Source of the DNA: Burkholderia plantarii
GTDB taxonomy: Bacteria; Pseudomonadota; Gammaproteobacteria; Burkholderiales; Burkholderiaceae
NCBI RefSeq assembly: GCF_001411805.1
Contig: NZ_CP007212.1
Span: 2,046,001-2,110,000 of the forward strand
DNA length: 64,000 bases
Direction of reading: 5' to 3'
Below, piece by piece: positions 52,321 through 62,539 of this stretch (position 1 is the stretch's first letter; every line of letters starts with the position of its first letter). The position numbers and the translations under genes are program-made. The notes under the pieces were generated by a model. That model was given only the letters and a program-made list of their open reading frames with translations, did no database searches and was not told the origin of the DNA.

Positions 52321-54324
52321 ATGCGCCTTGGAGTCTGTTACTACCCCGAGCACTGGCCCGAAGCCATGTGGAACGACGACGCCGCGCGCATGAAGGCGCT
52401 CGGCATCGAGCAGGTGCGGATCGCCGAATTCGCCTGGAGCCGGATCGAGCCGCAGCCGGGCGAATACGACTGGGGCTGGCTCGACCGCGCGATCGAGGTG
52501 CTCGGCGCGGCCGGCCTGCAGGTCGTGATGTGTACGCCCACCGCCACGCCGCCGAAGTGGCTGATCGACCGGCATCCCGACATCCTGCCGGTGGGCGCGG
52601 ACGGCCGGCCGCGCGCGTTCGGCTCGCGCCGCCACTACGATTTCTCGTCGCCGAGCTACTTCGAGGCGTCGCGGCGCATCTGCGAGGCGGTGGCGCAACG
52701 CTACGGCGCCCACCCCGCCGTCGCCTACTGGCAGACCGACAACGAATACGGCTGCCACCAGACCGTGGTCAGCTATTCGCCGGCCGCACAGGCGCGCTTT
52801 CGCGACTGGCTGCGCGCGCGCTACGGCACCATCGAGGCACTCAACACGGCCTGGGGCACGGTGTTCTGGAGCATGGAGTACCGCGGCTTCGACGAGATCG
52901 ACGCGCCGGTCGGCACGGTCACCGAGGCGCATCCGTCGCATCGGCTCGACTATCGCCGCTTCGCCTCGGACGAAGTGCGCCGCTACAACCGGATGCAGGT
53001 CGAGATCATTCGCGCGCATTCGCCGGGCCGGCCAATCGCGCACAACTTCATGCAGCTGTTCACCGAGTTCGACCACTATCCGGTGGCGGCCGACCTCGAC
53101 GTGGCGAGCTGGGACAGCTACCCGCTCGGCGCGCTCGAGGAGCAGTGGTACGCGCCGGACGTGAAGGCGCGCTACCTGCGCACCGGCCACCCCGATTTCG
53201 CCGCGTTCAACCACGACCTCTACCGCGGCATGTCGCGGCTGCCTTTCTGGGTGATGGAGCAGCAGCCGGGGCCGGTGAACTGGGCGCACTGGAACCCGGC
53301 GCCGCTGCCGGGCATGGTGCGGCTCTGGAGCTGGGAGGCGTTCGCCCACGGCGCCGGCTGCGTGTCGTATTTCCGCTGGCGCCAGGCGCCGTTCGCGCAG
53401 GAGCAGATGCACGCGGGCCTGAACACGCCCGACAACCGGCTCGATATCGGCGGCAGCGAGGCCGCCGCGGTGGCCGGCGAGCTGCGCGCGCTGCTCGCCG
53501 ATGCCGAGGCCGACGCCACCGCGCCGGTCCGCTCGCGCGTGGCGCTGCTGTTCGACTACACGGCGAAGTGGCTGTTCGAGGTGCATCCGCAAGGTGCCGA
53601 TTTCCACTATCCGCGCTTCGTGGTGGAGTATTACTCGGCGCTGCGCTCGCTCGGCTTCGACGTGGACGTGGTGGCCGCCGACGCGCCGCTCGACGGCTAC
53701 CAGCTGGTGGTGGTGCCGCCGCTGCCGATCGTCTCCGAGGCGCTGGCGCAGCGGCTCGCCAGCTGCGGCGCGCAGGTCGTGCTCGGCCCGCGCACGGGCT
53801 CGAAGACGCCCGACCTGCAGATTCCCGCGAACCTGCCGCCGGGCCCGCTCGCGGCGCATCTGCCGGTCCGCGTCTGGCGCGTGGAGTCGCTGCGGCCGAC
53901 GCTCGCCGAGACCGTGCAGGTTGCCGCCGGCGGCGACGCCGCCGCGTTCGAGACGCAGGCGCGCCACTGGCGTGACCTGATCGAGGTCGACGCCGCGCGG
54001 GCGGACTCGGTCGAGATCCGCGCGCGCTTTCACGACGGTCATCCCGCCTATCTGCGGCACGGCGTGTTCCACTACTTCGCGAGCCTGTTCGACGAGGCCG
54101 GCACGGCCGCGCTGCTGGCGCGCGTCGCGCGCGAGGCCGGGCTCGCGCCCGTCGCGCTCGGCGACGCGGTGCGCGTGAGCCGGCGCGGCGCGCTGACCTG
54201 GGTGTTCAACTACGGCCCGCAGCCGTACCGGATCGACGCCGCGATTCCCGACGCGGCGATCCTGGTCGGCACGCGCTGCATCGAGGCGGCCGGCGTCGCC
54301 GCGTATCGCACGGCGGCCGGTTGA
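52321..54324 (+). CDS. beta-galactosidase, glycoside hydrolase family 42
   Basis: 667 aa, standard GH42 length. N-terminal TIM barrel from [17 protein letters not shown]; acid/base Glu142 in [11 protein letters not shown] and nucleophile Glu313 in [14 protein letters not shown] trimerisation domain follows (about 400-600; [13 protein letters not shown]) and a small C-terminal beta domain. No signal peptide, so it acts in the cytoplasm on an imported beta-galactoside, fitting an importer-hydrolase operon. GATCGAGGATCGACCG precedes the ATG. Confidence 0.94.
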   Translation: MRLGVCYYPEHWPEAMWNDDAARMKALGIEQVRIAEFAWSRIEPQPGEYDWGWLDRAIEVLGAAGLQVVMCTPTATPPKWLIDRHPDILPVGADGRPRAFGSRRHYDFSSPSYFEASRRICEAVAQRYGAHPAVAYWQTDNEYGCHQTVVSYSPAAQARFRDWLRARYGTIEALNTAWGTVFWSMEYRGFDEIDAPVGTVTEAHPSHRLDYRRFASDEVRRYNRMQVEIIRAHSPGRPIAHNFMQLFTEFDHYPVAADLDVASWDSYPLGALEEQWYAPDVKARYLRTGHPDFAAFNHDLYRGMSRLPFWVMEQQPGPVNWAHWNPAPLPGMVRLWSWEAFAHGAGCVSYFRWRQAPFAQEQMHAGLNTPDNRLDIGGSEAAAVAGELRALLADAEADATAPVRSRVALLFDYTAKWLFEVHPQGADFHYPRFVVEYYSALRSLGFDVDVVAADAPLDGYQLVVVPPLPIVSEALAQRLASCGAQVVLGPRTGSKTPDLQIPANLPPGPLAAHLPVRVWRVESLRPTLAETVQVAAGGDAAAFETQARHWRDLIEVDAARADSVEIRARFHDGHPAYLRHGVFHYFASLFDEAGTAALLARVAREAGLAPVALGDAVRVSRRGALTWVFNYGPQPYRIDAAIPDAAILVGTRCIEAAGVAAYRTAAG

Positions 54325-54419
54325 GTTTTCACGGCGCGTCGGTGGTCCGGTCGCGCCGTTCGATTTCGTTGTTTCGCAGTTCCGCAGTTCCGACAAAAAC
54401 CGAAACCAGGAGACAGCAG

Positions 54420-55673
54420 ATGAACACTCAACCCCGCTTCCGGCGCGGCCTCGCCGCGCTTGCCGTGGCCGCGCTGGCCGGCCTGTCGGCGACGGCCGCG
54501 TTGGCCGGCACGCTGAGCGTCAACATCGCGTTCAAGGGCGCGAGCCAGCGCGCGGTGTGGACCCAGGTGGTCGATCAGTTCAAGCAATCGCACCCCGGCA
54601 CCGACGTCAAGCTCGCGTTCGTCGACGAGGAAGCCTACAAGGTGCAGTTGCCGAACTGGCTGACCACGGCGCCGCCCGACATCATCAACTGGCACGACGG
54701 CGAGCGCATGGCCTACTACGCCAAGCGCGGGCTGTTCGAGGATCTCTCCGCCGACTGGCAGAAGAACCACTGGGACACGATGTACGCCTCGACCAAGGAG
54801 GCCTCGTCGTACCAGGGCAAGCCTTACGCGGCGCCCACCGTCTACTACGCGTGGGGGATGTTCTATCGCAAGAACCTGTTCAGGAAGGTGGGCATCGCCG
54901 CCGAGCCGACCACCTGGGCCGAGTTTCTCGACGACTGCAAGAAGCTCAAGGCCGCCGGCATCACGCCGATCGCGGTGGGCGGCCGCGATGCGTGGACGCT
55001 GGCCGGCTGGTTCGACTACCTCGACCTGCGCCTGAACGGCAACGCGTTCCACCAGCAGCTGATGGCCGGCCAGATCGCCTACACCGACGCGCGCGTGAAG
55101 AAGGTCTACACCACCTGGAAGCAGCTGATCGACGCCGGCTACTTCATCGACAACGCGCTGTCCTACGATCTCGACGCGGCCCAGCCGTTCCTGTTCCAGG
55201 ACAAGGCGGCGATGATGCTGATGGGCACCTTCATCACCGGCGGCTTCACGCCGGCGGTGCGGCAGGACATGGGCTTCTTCCGCTTCCCGGTGATCGACGC
55301 GAACGTGCCGACCGCCGAGGACGGCCCGGTGGAGTCGCTGCACATCCCCGCCAGGGCGAAGAACAAGGCCGACGCGCGCGCGTTCCTCGCGTTCGTCGAG
55401 ACGCCGGCGATCGGCGCGCAACTGGCCAGGGGGCTCGGCTCGCTGTCGGCCAACAGCCAGTCGCCGGAGCCCGACGACGCGATCTCGAAGGTCGCCTTCC
55501 ACATCCTCGCCGATACCAAGGGCGGCATCGCGCAGTTCTACGATCGCGACATGACCAAGGAAATGGCCGACGAGGGGATGAAGGGCATGCAGCAGTTCCT
55601 CGCCGACCCGGGCAAGCTCGACGCGGTGCTCGCGCAGCTCGAGGCCGCGCGCCAGCGCATCTACCGGAAGTGA
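54420..55673 (+). CDS. sugar-binding protein of the ABC importer
   Basis: 417 aa. Sec signal peptide (RRGLAALAVAALAGLSATAALA, cleavage near 29; given by position 54444-54507). Extracellular solute-binding family 1 (CUT1): VWTQVVDQFKQSHPGTDVKL near 47-66, PPDIINWHDGERMAYYAK, YAWGMFYRKNLFRKVGI. AGGAGACAGCAG lies upstream of the ATG. Delivers an oligosaccharide to the permeases that follow. Ligand probably a beta-galactoside, by linkage to GH42. Confidence 0.92.
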   Translation: MNTQPRFRRGLAALAVAALAGLSATAALAGTLSVNIAFKGASQRAVWTQVVDQFKQSHPGTDVKLAFVDEEAYKVQLPNWLTTAPPDIINWHDGERMAYYAKRGLFEDLSADWQKNHWDTMYASTKEASSYQGKPYAAPTVYYAWGMFYRKNLFRKVGIAAEPTTWAEFLDDCKKLKAAGITPIAVGGRDAWTLAGWFDYLDLRLNGNAFHQQLMAGQIAYTDARVKKVYTTWKQLIDAGYFIDNALSYDLDAAQPFLFQDKAAMMLMGTFITGGFTPAVRQDMGFFRFPVIDANVPTAEDGPVESLHIPARAKNKADARAFLAFVETPAIGAQLARGLGSLSANSQSPEPDDAISKVAFHILADTKGGIAQFYDRDMTKEMADEGMKGMQQFLADPGKLDAVLAQLEAARQRIYRK

Positions 55674-55793
55674 CGCGGGAAATGAGCCCGCAGTGAATCC
55701 GCAGTGAGCGGGACCGGCGGCAGCGGCGCCGGGCGGGCTGGACGCCGCCCGTGCCGCCGCTGCCGCCGCCCGCGACGATCAAGGAGATCCGCC

Positions 55794-56804
55794 GTGTCAC
55801 GTATCGTGCTTTCCTCGCCGCCGGCACCGGCCGCCGCGCAGCGCACCGACCCCGGCGGCGAGCCCGGCGGCACCGCCGGCGCGGGCCGCGAGGCGCCGCC
55901 GGCCCGGCCCCGGGCATCGACGCCGCGGCCGAAGCCGCGCCGGCGCGCCTCGCCGACCGAACGCCGCCAGCGGCTCGCCGCGGCACTGTTCCTCGCGCCG
56001 GCCTGCCTGATGTTCGCGCTCTACGTGGTGTGGCCGGTGGTATCCACCATCCGGCTGTCGTTCTACCACTGGGACGGCATGAGCGAGCCCGACTTCATCG
56101 GCCTCGCGAACTACGCCGAGCTGGTCCATAGCGACACGTTCTACACCGCGCTGAAGAACAACCTGATCTGGCTGCTGCTGTTCCTGCTCGCGCCGCCGCT
56201 GGGCCTCGCGATCGCGCTGTACCTGAACCAGGCGGTGGCCGGCATGCGCGTGGTGAAGTCGTTGTTCTTCGCGCCGTTCGTGCTGTCGGGCGTGGTGGTC
56301 GGGCTGATCTATTCGTGGTTCTACGATCCGACCTTCGGCCTGCTCAAGCTGCTGATCGGGCACGGCATCCCGGTGCTCGGCGATCCGCGCTACGCCACGC
56401 CCGGCATCATCTTCGCCGCGCTGTGGCCGCAGACGGCCTACTGCATGATCCTCTACCTGACCGGCCTGACCACGCTGAACGCCGAGCAGATCGAGGCCGC
56501 CCGCATGGAGGGCGCGCGCGGCTGGACGCTGCTGTGGCACGTGATCCTGCCGCAGCTGCGGCCCACCACGTTCATGGCGATCGTGGTGACCGTGATCGGC
56601 GCGCTGCGCAGCTTCGACCTGATCTCGGTGATGACCTCGGGCGGCCCGTTCGACAGTTCCACCGTGCTTGCCTATTACATGTACGACCAGGCCATCAAGT
56701 ACTTCCGCTTCGGCTATTCGTCGGCGATCGCGGTGGTGCTGTTCGCGATCATGATGCTCTACATCGTCTACCACCTGCGCCATCTGCTGCGCAGCGAACA
56801 CTGA
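55794..56804 (+). CDS. sugar ABC permease (MalF/UgpA type)
   Basis: 336 aa from GTG 55794, preceded by AAGGAGATCC. The first 60 residues are a long Pro/Arg/Ala-rich cytoplasmic extension not usual for the family. Six membrane segments follow (first: LAAALFLAPACLMFALYVVW). EAA loop EAARMEGARGWTLLWHVILP near residues 232-251 contacts the ATPase. 121 bp after the binding protein; pairs with the next gene. Confidence 0.9.
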   Translation: MSRIVLSSPPAPAAAQRTDPGGEPGGTAGAGREAPPARPRASTPRPKPRRRASPTERRQRLAAALFLAPACLMFALYVVWPVVSTIRLSFYHWDGMSEPDFIGLANYAELVHSDTFYTALKNNLIWLLLFLLAPPLGLAIALYLNQAVAGMRVVKSLFFAPFVLSGVVVGLIYSWFYDPTFGLLKLLIGHGIPVLGDPRYATPGIIFAALWPQTAYCMILYLTGLTTLNAEQIEAARMEGARGWTLLWHVILPQLRPTTFMAIVVTVIGALRSFDLISVMTSGGPFDSSTVLAYYMYDQAIKYFRFGYSSAIAVVLFAIMMLYIVYHLRHLLRSEH

Positions 56805-56826
56805 CCGTCCGACAGGAGACGCCCGC

Positions 56827-57678
56827 ATGTTTCCGATGCCGATCGACCGCTGGAAACCGGCCTCGCGCCGGCTCTACAAGCTCACGCTGCCGCTCGCGCT
56901 GCTGCTGTGGCTGCTGCCGCTCGTCGCCGTGCTGATCACCTCGGTGCGCTCCACCGAGGAGCTGAACGCCGGCCATTACTGGGGCTGGCCGCAACACTTC
57001 GCCCTGGTCGAGAACTATCGCGAGGCGCTGAGCGCGTCGCCGATGCTGCATTACCTCTGGAACAGCGTGCTGATCACGCTGCCCTCGGTGGCCGGCGCCA
57101 TCGCGCTGGCGGCGATGGCGGGCTTCGCGCTCGCCGTCTACCGGTTCCCCGGCAACGCGGCGCTGTTCGGCACCTTCGTGGCGGGCAACTTCGTGCCGAT
57201 CCAGGTGCTGATGATCCCGGTGCGCGACCTCACGCTGAAGCTCGGCCTCTACAACAGCGTGGAGGGGCTGATCCTGTTCCACCTGTCGTTCCAGACCGGT
57301 TTCTGCGCGCTGTTCCTGCGCAACTTCATCAAGCAGCTGCCGTTCGAGCTGATCGAGGCCGCGCGCATCGAGGGCGCGGGCGAATGGACGGTGTTCTGGC
57401 GCATCGTCGTGCCGCTGATCCGCCCCGCCCTCGCGGCGCTCGCGATCCTCGTGTTCACGTTCGTCTGGAACGACTATTTCTGGGCGCTGTGCCTGACCCA
57501 GGGCGACGACGCGGCGCCGATCACGGTCGGCGTGGCCGCGCTGAAGGGGCAGTGGACCACGTCGTGGAATCTCGTCTCGGCGGGCTCGATCCTGGCGGCG
57601 CTGCCGTCGGTGGCGATGTTCTTCCTGATGCAGAAGCACTTCGTGGCGGGCTTGACGTTCGGGGCGACGAAGGGGTGA
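56827..57678 (+). CDS. sugar ABC permease (MalG/UgpE type)
   Basis: 283 aa, six membrane segments. Typical N-terminal LLPLVAVLITSVRSTEEL, EAA loop IEAARIEGAGEWTVFWRIVVP near 177-197, and the C-terminal KHFVAGLTFGATKG. ACAGGAGACGCCC precedes the ATG; 22 bp after the partner permease. Completes the CUT1 importer. Confidence 0.93.
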   Translation: MFPMPIDRWKPASRRLYKLTLPLALLLWLLPLVAVLITSVRSTEELNAGHYWGWPQHFALVENYREALSASPMLHYLWNSVLITLPSVAGAIALAAMAGFALAVYRFPGNAALFGTFVAGNFVPIQVLMIPVRDLTLKLGLYNSVEGLILFHLSFQTGFCALFLRNFIKQLPFELIEAARIEGAGEWTVFWRIVVPLIRPALAALAILVFTFVWNDYFWALCLTQGDDAAPITVGVAALKGQWTTSWNLVSAGSILAALPSVAMFFLMQKHFVAGLTFGATKG

Positions 57679-57724
57679 CGGCGCGGCAGCGGCGACGGTG
57701 ATCCGCCGCCCGCCCCTCACCGCC

Positions 57725-58540
57725 TCACGCCGCCCCCATCCAGCGCAGCACCTGCTGCCAGCGCGGCGCCGTCATCGCGTCGAACCAGGTGTCGTGGTTC
57801 GCCTCCGGCAGCAGCATCAGGCGGCTGCCGGGATGCGCGCTCGCCAGACGTTCGGCGTGCGCCACCGGGATCAGCGTGTCGCGCTGCGAGCCGATGATCA
57901 CGAGCGGGCCGCGGTAGGCGGCGGTCGCCGCGATCGAATCGAACGGGTCGTGCAGCAGCCAGCGCACCGGAAACGCCGGATATTGCTCGCGCGCCACCGA
58001 GGCGAGCGTGTCCCACGGCGTGATCAGCGCGACGCCGGCCAGCGCCTGCTCGTTGCCCTGCACTACCCGCGCGGCCATGCCGGCGCCGAGCGATTCGCCC
58101 ACCAGCCAGACCTCGCCGGGCCAGCTCGCGAGCGTCTGCGCGAGCGCGTCGCGCGAGGCGGCCAGCGCCGCGTGCAGCGTGCGCGGGCCGGCGCGCCGGC
58201 CGTGGCCCGGATACTCGGCGATCACCACGCGGTAGCCCGCGTGCACGAACACGTCCGCGAGCGGCAGCTTGGTCTCCGACGATTCCTCGTTGCCGTGATA
58301 GACGATCACGGTACCGCGCGGCGCCGGGCCGTCCGGCGTGACGACGTAGCCGGCATAGTCGCCGCGGATCTGCCAGCGCTCGATGCGCTCGCCCGGATGC
58401 GGCAGGTCGCGCGGATCGGCGACACCGGGCGTCGTCGGCAGCAGCATGCGGTCCTGCATCAGGTACAGCGCGGCGGCCGCGGCCAGGTAGACACCGGCGG
58501 CGATCAGGCAGCCGGCCATGACGATCCGTTTGACAGACAT
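57725..58540 (-). CDS. membrane-anchored alpha/beta hydrolase
   Basis: 271 aa from ATG 58540. N-terminal membrane anchor (MAGCLIAAGVYLAAAAALYL, residues 7-26). Core: GTVIVYHGNEESSE, VIAEYPGHGRR, nucleophile Ser in VWLVGESLGAGMAAR near 146-160, and His in LLPEANHDTWFD near 250. Resembles the YfhR/BEM46-like group. The frame is open to 58756 but with no signal; the hydrophobic anchor right after this Met decides the start. Convergent with the permease gene. Substrate unknown. Confidence 0.82.
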   Translation of the reverse strand: MSVKRIVMAGCLIAAGVYLAAAAALYLMQDRMLLPTTPGVADPRDLPHPGERIERWQIRGDYAGYVVTPDGPAPRGTVIVYHGNEESSETKLPLADVFVHAGYRVVIAEYPGHGRRAGPRTLHAALAASRDALAQTLASWPGEVWLVGESLGAGMAARVVQGNEQALAGVALITPWDTLASVAREQYPAFPVRWLLHDPFDSIAATAAYRGPLVIIGSQRDTLIPVAHAERLASAHPGSRLMLLPEANHDTWFDAMTAPRWQQVLRWMGAA

Positions 58541-58769
58541 TGCGCGTCGGAGCTTCGAAATGAGGATGCGCCAGTATAAGGAGCCGGCCGGCGGCGTGCG
58601 CGGCCGATGCGCATCGCGGCAAGCCAAGGCGAAGCGCGCGCGCGGCGGGCGCGCCGGCTCCAGACCTGACGGCGGCGCGCGAACCGGCCCGACCCTTCGG
58701 CCGGCGGGCCGAGCGCGCCGCCGGCATGACGGCGAGCCGGCGGCCGGCAGCGGCAACCGGACCGGGCGC

Positions 58770-59327
58770 CTACTGCGCCGTCATCCGCAGCAGCGAGGTG
58801 TCGTAGCCGAGTTCCGCCGCGCGCGCGACGAGCTGCTGGCGCAGCAGCGTGGACGGATGCGCCTCGCGCGTCAGCAGCCAGAGAAAGCGCCCCGACGGCT
58901 CGCCGACGATCGACCAGCTGTAGTCGTCCGCGTGGTCGAGCACCCAGTAATCGCCGATATAGAACGGGCCGAAGAACGACACCTTGAGCTTCGCGCCGTC
59001 GCTGTCGGCTACCGGTTTCGCGCGGCCCTTCGAGACGCGCGGCGCGCCGTGCGCATCGCGCGCGCAGGCGTTGACGACGTCGATCAGCCCGTCCGCGCGC
59101 CGCGCGTAATCGGCGGTCACGCCGTCGCAATCGCGCTCGAAGCGGTTCTCGTAGCGCGCGAACTCGTACCAGCGGCCGAGATAGCGATCGAGATCGACGG
59201 GCCTGGCCGGTTGCGGCACCGCCGCGTTGCCGCGCTTGCCGCCGATCAGGCCGCAGCCGTTGAGCAGCAGCGCGGCGCCCGTTACGGCGACGGTCAGCGC
59301 GGCGAGGCGTACCAGGGAGCGATTCAT
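58770..59327 (-). CDS. blc: outer-membrane lipocalin (Blc-like lipoprotein)
   Basis: 185 aa. Lipoprotein signal with lipobox LLNGC (Cys25). Lipocalin motif 1 is DLDRYLGRWYEFARYENRFE near 45-64; FYIGDYWVLDHADDYSWSIVG near 122-142 and LLTREAH follow in the normal order. Bacterial Blc binds lysophospholipids and helps membrane maintenance. CAAGGAAACCC lies before the ATG. 229 bp upstream of the hydrolase gene and in the same direction. Confidence 0.92.
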   Translation of the reverse strand: MNRSLVRLAALTVAVTGAALLLNGCGLIGGKRGNAAVPQPARPVDLDRYLGRWYEFARYENRFERDCDGVTADYARRADGLIDVVNACARDAHGAPRVSKGRAKPVADSDGAKLKVSFFGPFYIGDYWVLDHADDYSWSIVGEPSGRFLWLLTREAHPSTLLRQQLVARAAELGYDTSLLRMTAQ

Positions 59328-59740
59328 TCGGGTTTCCTTGTCATTAGACGAATTCAGATACGGCAAGCAGGTTCGATACCACCCGCGCGCAGGCGCTCGC
59401 CATCACGCGGCGCCGCCCGCCCGGGCTACGGGCTTCGGCGCCTCGCGCCTGCCGCGCCGCAGCCGCTGAACGCGGCCCCAGAGCGGCACGAACGCGGCCA
59501 ATATTGCAAGCCGGTCGTGCCCGGTTTGTAGTATTTACCGGCCGCTTTTCCCGTGACATGTCGCGGCGCGGGCGAGCCGTCGCGACGCGCGATCCTGCCG
59601 GCGCGAGCGCGCGGCGCGAATCACCGGAGCTGGCGCGGCAATTGCATGGTGAACGGGCCGCCGGCACGGTTCGCCGTACACGGCGTCGAGCTTCGACATT
59701 TCAAGCATCCACTACTTTCAACTCTCGGGAGCCAATCGCC

Positions 59741-59917
59741 ATGCTCAAATGGGCCTTGATTTTCGCGGTGATCGCCATCGTCGCAGGACTGTTCGGATTC
59801 ACCGGCATCGCCGCCGGCTCGGCCGCGATCGCCAAGTTCCTGTTCGGCCTGTTCCTCGTGCTCTGCATCATCTTCCTGGTGATCGGCGTGGTGGTGGCCA
59901 AGCGCGTCGTCAAATAG
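59741..59917 (+). CDS. DUF1328 (YtjA-like) small membrane protein
   Basis: 58 aa, two hydrophobic helices: LKWALIFAVIAIVAGLFGFT and AKFLFGLFLVLCIIFLVIGV, with the family signature GIAAGSAAIAK between them. Inner-membrane stress-associated family. CTCTCGGGAGCC lies upstream of the ATG. Monocistronic. Confidence 0.93.
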   Translation: MLKWALIFAVIAIVAGLFGFTGIAAGSAAIAKFLFGLFLVLCIIFLVIGVVVAKRVVK

Positions 59918-60064
59918 CGCATCGTCCGGGGACGAGGCGCGAGGCGCCGCCCGATTCCCGGGCGCGGCTCGCGCAAGCGGCTTCGAGATCAGGCACGGCG
60001 GGCTCGGCGAGCCCGCCCCGATCCGTCTGGCAGGCCTCGCGCGGCGACACGCTTCGCGCCGCGC

Positions 60065-61093
60065 TCACTGCTGGCGGATCTCCGCCGGCCCCTTGCCGGT
60101 CCAGCGCTTCAGCGCGCGGCGGAAGTTGGCGGTGTCGCTGAAGCCGACCAGCATCGCCACGTCCTCGGTACTCATCTTCGTGGTCCGCAGATACTCGGTG
60201 GCGAGCGAGCAGCGCACGTCGTCGACGATCGCCACGAACGAAGTGCCCTCCGCCTCGAGCCGGCGCCGCAGCGTGCGGCTCGTCATCTTCAGCGCGACGG
60301 CCACGGCCTCCATGTTCGGAAACTCGCCGGGCTTGCGCATCAACTCCTGATACACCTCGCCGGACGCGCCGAACGACGTCTTGTCCTGGCCGATCAGGCG
60401 ATCGCAGGTCTCCTGCAGCAGCGCCGCCGAATGCCGGTGCGCCAGTTGCGGCCGGAACTCGAGGATCGCGCTGTCGTAGCTGAGCTCGCAGCGCGCGGCG
60501 TCGAACTCGCACGGGCAACCGAGATAGTCGCTGTAGACGGCCGCGTGCGGCGGCGCCGGATAGGCGAAGCGCGCGACGAGCGGCGGGCAGCTGCGCCCGG
60601 CCACGTCCTGCAGATGCGTGACGTGCTGCGTGTACTGCTGCTCCAGCAGGAAGCGTTGCACCTCGTGGGGCAGGTTCGAGGCGAACGCGTCGGGAAAGGT
60701 CCAGACGGCCCGGTCCGGATACTCGTGCCATTCGATCGTCAGCGTCGGCGTGGCGAGCCGGTGATATTTGACGCCGAGCCGGAAGTAGTCGCGCAGCGAC
60801 AGGCACGACATCAGCGCGTAGCCGTACATGCCGTAGGCGGCCAGATGCAGGCGCGCGCCGGTGCGAAACGGCGTGGCCGGGTCGGTCGAGAGCCGCACCG
60901 CGTTCGCGCAGACGGCCGCGTACTGGCGCACCGAGGTCAGCACCGACGCGTCGTCGATCTGCCCGGGCTCGACGCCGCTGCCCTGCAGGCTGTCCGCCAC
61001 GGCGATGCCCTGCTCCGCGAGCACCTCGACCAGCGCCGCGATCTTGTACGGCGCGTAGACGCGCTCGTTGAGCAACGGATATTTCGACGGCAT
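60065..61093 (-). CDS. AraC-family regulator (arabinose-binding-domain-2 type)
   Basis: 342 aa. N-terminal PF12625-like sensor domain (about 20-205), C-terminal AraC DNA-binding domain from about 240: MEAVAVALKMTSRTLRRRLEAEGTSF and MSTEDVAMLVGFSDTANFRRALKRWTGKGPAEIR, the latter being the conserved second HTH. GGGAGGGGACGCG precedes the ATG at 61093. Divergent from the BKACE gene, which it probably activates. Confidence 0.9.
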   Translation of the reverse strand: MPSKYPLLNERVYAPYKIAALVEVLAEQGIAVADSLQGSGVEPGQIDDASVLTSVRQYAAVCANAVRLSTDPATPFRTGARLHLAAYGMYGYALMSCLSLRDYFRLGVKYHRLATPTLTIEWHEYPDRAVWTFPDAFASNLPHEVQRFLLEQQYTQHVTHLQDVAGRSCPPLVARFAYPAPPHAAVYSDYLGCPCEFDAARCELSYDSAILEFRPQLAHRHSAALLQETCDRLIGQDKTSFGASGEVYQELMRKPGEFPNMEAVAVALKMTSRTLRRRLEAEGTSFVAIVDDVRCSLATEYLRTTKMSTEDVAMLVGFSDTANFRRALKRWTGKGPAEIRQQ

Positions 61094-61462
61094 CGCGTCC
61101 CCTCCCGGATGTCCGCCGGGGACACCACTCTGTCCGAAATTGACCTTACGCGGCGGATCGTATCTCACTATTATCGGATCAACAAGACACGGGGCGGCGG
61201 CTCGTCGGCCGCCCCGGACCGATACCGGAGACACGCATGAATGCCCTCTTCCTCGCATGGCGCGGCGGCCCGCGCGCGCCGCATGCATGGCGATCGCATC
61301 GACGGCCCCGGCCCGGATGCTGACGCGCTGACTCAGCGGCGTCGGCCCGCTCCTGTCCGATGCCACCCGAACCGCCTACGCGCCGCGCGCGCCCTTCCCG
61401 GCGCGCGCGCCTGCCCACGGACGCCCGCCGCCGCGCGCGCCCGGCTTTCCAAGGACCGCTCC
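61094..61462. promoter_or_regulatory. divergent promoter region between AraC regulator and BKACE genes
   Basis: 369 bp without a convincing gene. TTGACC at about 61140 and the AT-rich TCTCACTATTATCGGATCA near 61164-61182 are the only promoter-like stretch and lie close to the regulator. Candidate AraC binding sites could not be fixed by eye. Confidence 0.4.
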
Positions 61463-62401
61463 ATGAACACCCCGAACCGCAAGGTCATCATCACCTGCGC
61501 CGTGACCGGCTCCGCGCACGTTCCGTCGATGTCGGACTACCTGCCGATCACACCCGCGCAGATCGAGGCGCAGGCCGTGGAGGCGGCCGAGGCCGGCGCG
61601 GCGATCCTGCACCTGCATGCGCGCGACCCGGCCGACGGCCGTCCCACGCCCTCGCCCGAGGTGTTCCGGCAGTTCGTGCCGGCCATCGCGGCGCGCACCG
61701 ATGCCGTGATCAACATCTCGACGGGCGGCAGCACGCGCATGACGCTCGACGAACGGCTCGCCTACGCGCGCGTGGCCAAGCCCGAGATGTGCTCGCTCAA
61801 CATGGGCTCGATGAACTTCTCGCTGCACCCGGTGGCGGCGCGCATCGCGTCGTGGCGCTTCGACTGGGAGAAGGACTATCTGGAAGGCATGGAGGACATG
61901 ATCTTCCGTAACACGTTCCGCGACATCCGCAACATCCTCACCGAGTTCCGCGACCACGGCACGCGCTTCGAGTTCGAGTGCTACGACGTCGGGCACCTCT
62001 ACAGCCTGGCGCATTTCGTCGACGCGGGGCTGCTCGAGCCGCCGTTCTTCATCCAGTCGGTGGTCGGCATCCTCGGCGGGATCGGCGCCGATCCCGAGAA
62101 CCTCAACGTGATGCGCGCCACCGCCGACCGCCTGTTCGGCCGCGATCACTATGCCTTCTCGGTGCTCGGCGCGGGGCGCCACCAGATGTCGCTCGTCACG
62201 CTCGGCGCGATCCTCGGCGGCAACGTGCGGGTCGGGCTCGAGGACAGCGTCTACCTCGCGCGCGGCGTGAAGGCGAAGTCCAACGCCGAGCAGGTGCGCA
62301 AGATCCGCCGCATCCTCGAGGAGCTGTCGTTTGAGATCGCGACGCCGGACGAGGCGCGCGCGATGCTCGGGCTCAAGGGCCGCGAGCGCGTGTCGCTGTA
62401 G
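61463..62401 (+). CDS. beta-keto acid cleavage enzyme (BKACE, DUF849)
   Basis: 312 aa. BKACE family: Zn-dependent condensation of a beta-keto acid with acetyl-CoA to give acetoacetate and a new CoA ester. Zn-binding His pair in ILHLHARDP near residues 47-55, the substrate patch VINISTGGSTRMT near 78-90, SLNMGSMNF near 112-120, and the CoA-side motif GGNVRVGLEDSVYL near 253-266 with the conserved Glu. AAGGACCGCTCC lies before the ATG. With an ACS transporter and an SDR it forms a catabolic operon; the particular keto acid (for example dehydrocarnitine in some relatives) cannot be told. Confidence 0.92.
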   Translation: MNTPNRKVIITCAVTGSAHVPSMSDYLPITPAQIEAQAVEAAEAGAAILHLHARDPADGRPTPSPEVFRQFVPAIAARTDAVINISTGGSTRMTLDERLAYARVAKPEMCSLNMGSMNFSLHPVAARIASWRFDWEKDYLEGMEDMIFRNTFRDIRNILTEFRDHGTRFEFECYDVGHLYSLAHFVDAGLLEPPFFIQSVVGILGGIGADPENLNVMRATADRLFGRDHYAFSVLGAGRHQMSLVTLGAILGGNVRVGLEDSVYLARGVKAKSNAEQVRKIRRILEELSFEIATPDEARAMLGLKGRERVSL

Positions 62402-62539
62402 CGGCCATTGCACCAGGCCGCGCGCATTGCCGTCGGCGATCCACACCACGACACCACGACACCACAGCCCGCGGCCGCCGCGTTCGCCCCGCTTGCGCGC
62501 CGGACATACAACCCTCGCGGGCCCTTTACCGGAGACACC